Part shown: positions 61,815 through 64,000 of the stretch, piece after piece
Numbering within the stretch: position 1 is the first letter of the stretch
Layout: each line of letters opens with the position of its first letter
DNA from: Dyella_B sp035503745
GTDB taxonomy: Bacteria > Pseudomonadota > Gammaproteobacteria > Xanthomonadales > Rhodanobacteraceae
Assembly: GCF_035503745.1 (NCBI RefSeq)
Contig: NZ_DATJTC010000011.1
Span: 186,001-250,000, forward strand
DNA length: 64,000 bases
Reading direction: 5' to 3'
The notes under the pieces: model-generated
The model's database searches: none
The model's input: only the letters and a program-made list of their open reading frames with translations
What the model was told of the DNA's origin: nothing
Made by a program: the position numbers and the translations under genes

Positions 61815-63212
61815 GTGAACTTGCTGCCGCCCATCGCTGGACTGGATCTGCGCCGCGCCACGCTGTGCCGGCTGCTGCACGGGCTGGCGGCGGGGCAGGT
61901 CAATCCCCAGGCGCTGGCCGAGGTTTATCTGGACGCCATCGCGCGCCTCGATCCCCAACTCAATGCCTACGTCAGCGTGAGCGCCCCGCTGGCGCGCGAA
62001 CAGGCGCGTATGTCCGAACAGCGGCGGCGCAACGGCGTCATCGGGCGGCTGGACGGCATCCCGATCGCCATCAAGGACAACTTCGACATCGCCGGCTGGC
62101 CGACACGGGCGGGCCTGCCCGGGCCTGGCGCAGCGGCCGGGTACGATGCGCACGTCGTGGGGCGGTTGCGCGCGTCGGGCGCGGTGTTGATCGGCAAAAC
62201 CAATATGGATGAGGGTGCGCTTGGCGCGGTCACCGACAATCCGCACACCGGACCGACACACAATCCGCACCGGCAGGGCTACACGGCGGGCGGTTCGTCC
62301 GGCGGCTCGGCGGCGGCCGTGGCGGCGGGGCTGGCGGTGGCGGCGATCGGTTCGGATTCGCTTGGTTCGATCCGCATTCCGGCCAGTTACTGTGGCGTGT
62401 TTGCCCTCAAACCCACGCAGGGCGAAATTTCCGCGCGCGGCATGGTGCCGGCGGCGCGCGCGCTGGACACCGTCGGGCTGATCGCGCGCAGCGTGGACGA
62501 TCTGACCGTGCTGCTGCAGGTGCTGGCCGGCTACGATGCGGACGATCCGCGCTCCCGCCGCCGCCGCGTGGCGCTTGCGCCGCCGGACTGGGAGCCGGCC
62601 AAATTGCGTTGCGGCGTGCTGGCCAACCTGCCCGCGCTGGGTGTACAGCCGGCGGTGATCGACGTGTTCGACGCGGCGCTGGCCAAACTCGACGGCGAAC
62701 TTGGCCAGTGCCGCGCGGTGGACTTCGAGGACTGGCATTTCGACCGCGCACGTCGCGCCGGCCTGCTGCTGATGGAAGCGCAGATGCTCGATACCTTCGC
62801 CGCCCAGCTGGCCGATGCCGAGCATCCCGTATCGCCGCGCTTTCGATCGATGCTCGACTATGCCGCCCGCAAGACCGCCCTCGATGTCACCCGCGCCGAC
62901 CGGGTGCTGGACGCGGCCACCTTGAAGATGCGCCGGCTGTTCGCGCAGATCGACGTGCTCCTTATGCCCACCACGCCCCAGGGTGCCTTTGCGCTGGATG
63001 GCCCGGTGCCCACCACGCAGGGCGACCTGACTGCGTTTGCCAATCTCGCCGGATGTCCGGCGGTCAGCATCCCCATGGGCACGCTGCCCGACGGCCTGCC
63101 GATCGGCTTGCAGCTGGTGGGCGCGCGCGGTTCGGACCTGCGCCTGCTGGAGCTGGCGGCGGTATGGTCGGCCACGCTGGATGCGGCGCCCGAATACCCC
63201 GTTCTGACCTGA
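61815..63212 (+). CDS. Amidase-signature family enzyme
   Basis: 465 residues from a GTG preceded by GGAG. The Ser-Ser-Lys triad is visible: K87 in IPIAIKDNFDIAGWPT, the GGSSGGSAAAVAAG segment (S161/S162) and nucleophile S185 in LGSIRIPASYCG. This fold includes GatA, allophanate hydrolase-like and other amidases. Length and isolation from gatB/gatC argue against a tRNA amidotransferase subunit; substrate unknown. Divergent from ETF-ubiquinone oxidoreductase. Confidence 0.9.
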   Translation: MNLLPPIAGLDLRRATLCRLLHGLAAGQVNPQALAEVYLDAIARLDPQLNAYVSVSAPLAREQARMSEQRRRNGVIGRLDGIPIAIKDNFDIAGWPTRAGLPGPGAAAGYDAHVVGRLRASGAVLIGKTNMDEGALGAVTDNPHTGPTHNPHRQGYTAGGSSGGSAAAVAAGLAVAAIGSDSLGSIRIPASYCGVFALKPTQGEISARGMVPAARALDTVGLIARSVDDLTVLLQVLAGYDADDPRSRRRRVALAPPDWEPAKLRCGVLANLPALGVQPAVIDVFDAALAKLDGELGQCRAVDFEDWHFDRARRAGLLLMEAQMLDTFAAQLADAEHPVSPRFRSMLDYAARKTALDVTRADRVLDAATLKMRRLFAQIDVLLMPTTPQGAFALDGPVPTTQGDLTAFANLAGCPAVSIPMGTLPDGLPIGLQLVGARGSDLRLLELAAVWSATLDAAPEYPVLT

Positions 63213-63291
63213 CTGGGCCGGCCCGATGCGCACTGACAACGTTTTGTTACGGTCGGCGCATTAAAGTGGCGCAAAACAGCCGGGCCTCCCC

Positions 63292-63879
63292 ATGCCAGCC
63301 GACACCCAGCAGCTCACCTTTTTTCTAGAGTGGATCAAGCATCCGCTGCAAATGGCCTCGGTGCTGCCCTCCGGCCAGCCGCTGGCGCGCATGATGATTT
63401 CGGCCATGCCCGATGAGGCGCGTTGCGTAATCGAGCTGGGCGGCGGCACCGGCGTGATCACCGAGGCGCTGATCCGCCACGGCGTATCGCCCTCGCAGCT
63501 GCTGGTGCTTGAAATGAACCAGACCATGCATGCCGTGCTGCGCCGCCGCTTTCCGCAGGCGCAGGTGCTGTGCGCCGACGCGCGGCATGTCAACGAACTG
63601 GCGCAGCGCACCGGCGTGCTGGCGCCGGCCGGTGCCGATGCCATTCTCAGCAGCCTGGGCCTGCTGACCATGCCGCCGCAGTGGCAGCACGACATCGTCT
63701 CCGCCGCGCTGGCGGTGCTGCGGCCCGGCGGCGTGTTCGTGCAATACACCTACGGTCTGCGCAGTCCGCTCGACGAAAAGGTGCGCCAGCAACTTCGCCT
63801 GCGTTGCACGCGCGTGGGCGTGGTGTGGCGCAATCTGCCGCCGGCGCAGGTGTTTGCCTATGTCCGCGAGGATGGCTGA
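63292..63879 (+). CDS. Small SAM methyltransferase, phospholipid N-methyltransferase-like
   Basis: 195 residues. Motifs are VIELGGGTGVITEALIRHG (SAM motif I), LLVLEMNQTMHAVLRRRFP and a C-terminal half with DAILSSLGLLTMPPQWQHDI and LRPGGVFVQYTYG. The N-terminus FFLEWIKHPLQMASVLPSG matches PmtA-like enzymes (phosphatidylethanolamine N-methyltransferase) and the wider rRNA-adenine-methylase-like group. The lipid role is a family-based inference. Confidence 0.8.
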   Translation: MPADTQQLTFFLEWIKHPLQMASVLPSGQPLARMMISAMPDEARCVIELGGGTGVITEALIRHGVSPSQLLVLEMNQTMHAVLRRRFPQAQVLCADARHVNELAQRTGVLAPAGADAILSSLGLLTMPPQWQHDIVSAALAVLRPGGVFVQYTYGLRSPLDEKVRQQLRLRCTRVGVVWRNLPPAQVFAYVREDG

Positions 63880-64000
63880 CGCGGGCCACGCAGGCTGGGA
63901 GCTTCTGCCGCTGCCAGGCGCCCACGTGCGGTGCGCATGGTCGTGGCTGTCGCAAGAAGCGGCCGATGCGTGGTGGGAGCAACTGCTGCAAGAGATCCCC
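63860..64000 (+). CDS. Start of a probable AlkB-like 2-oxoglutarate dioxygenase (3' truncated)
   Basis: Open to the window edge; about 47 residues visible, overlapping the preceding stop. The pattern LLPLPGAHVRCAWSWLSQEA, followed by a tryptophan-rich helix ending in LLQEIP, resembles the N-terminus of AlkB-type DNA/RNA dealkylation proteins. No catalytic residues are inside the window, so the call is tentative. ATG 63872 is an alternative start. Confidence 0.5.
   Translation, partial: MSARMADAGHAGWELLPLPGAHVRCAWSWLSQEAADAWWEQLLQEIP

Noticed and set aside
1..64000. CRISPR arrays, tRNA or rRNA genes, prophage or complete transposon
   Set aside because: No regularly spaced repeats, T-loop-like tRNA sequences, rRNA cores or integrase/transposase genes were seen on reading both strands.

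Overview
The window is 64 kb of GC-rich (about 60-66%) DNA with tightly packed, often overlapping genes. It looks chromosomal and gammaproteobacterial. The gene content best fits the Xanthomonadales, probably the Rhodanobacteraceae side (Dyella, Rhodanobacter, Luteibacter): a large lipopolysaccharide (LPS) locus lies between a metB-like gene and etfA/etfB, as described for Xanthomonas, and a bifunctional ManC/XanB is present. The genus is an inference. There are no rRNA genes, and I recognised no tRNA gene, phage, complete insertion sequence or CRISPR array.

Layout. (1) 1-5.2 kb: tripartite RND efflux operon (adaptor truncated by the window edge, pump, outer-membrane factor). (2) 5.3-10.5 kb: a VirK/YbjX protein, then an ECF sigma factor, FecR-type anti-sigma and STN/TonB receptor, a cell-surface signalling set. 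(3) 10.5-16 kb: a FadL porin, a secreted S53 (acid-type) peptidase and a secreted phosphoesterase, separated by good terminators. (4) 16.3-28.8 kb, mostly minus strand: rfbBACD-manC for dTDP-L-rhamnose and GDP-mannose, then a first O-polysaccharide island with Wzm/Wzt, methyltransferase, acyltransferase and two paralogous glycosyltransferases, one lacking its active-site glutamates. (5) 29.4 kb: metB-like gene. (6) 31-41.4 kb, plus strand: a second O-polysaccharide island with another Wzm/Wzt pair, a methyltransferase with coiled-coil tail, a giant double glycosyltransferase, Gmd/Rmd for GDP-D-rhamnose and a phosphomannomutase. (7) 41.5-47.7 kb: a visibly lower-GC segment with a three-part sulfotransferase and a Gtr-like three-gene glycosylation module. 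(8) 47.9-51.9 kb: cysD-cysNC, which makes PAPS, and a sugar aminotransferase. (9) 51.9-53.3 kb: a polyprenyl-phosphate glycosyltransferase with a zinc ribbon and a GtrA flippase. (10) 53.7-61.7 kb: etfB-etfA and ETF-ubiquinone oxidoreductase, with three glycan genes between them. (11) 61.8-64 kb: amidase, small methyltransferase and the start of a probable AlkB-like gene.

How it fits together. The window supplies GDP-mannose, GDP-D-rhamnose and dTDP-L-rhamnose, two ABC exporters whose Wzt subunits carry glycan-recognition domains, and two lipid-linked side-branch systems. The most striking feature is a sulfotransferase fused to a Wzt-type glycan-recognition domain, encoded in the same locus as the PAPS-making enzymes. 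It suggests sulfation, possibly chain-terminating, of the exported O-polysaccharide. A G9 tract in the adjoining GT2 gene suggests that part of the decoration may be phase-variable.
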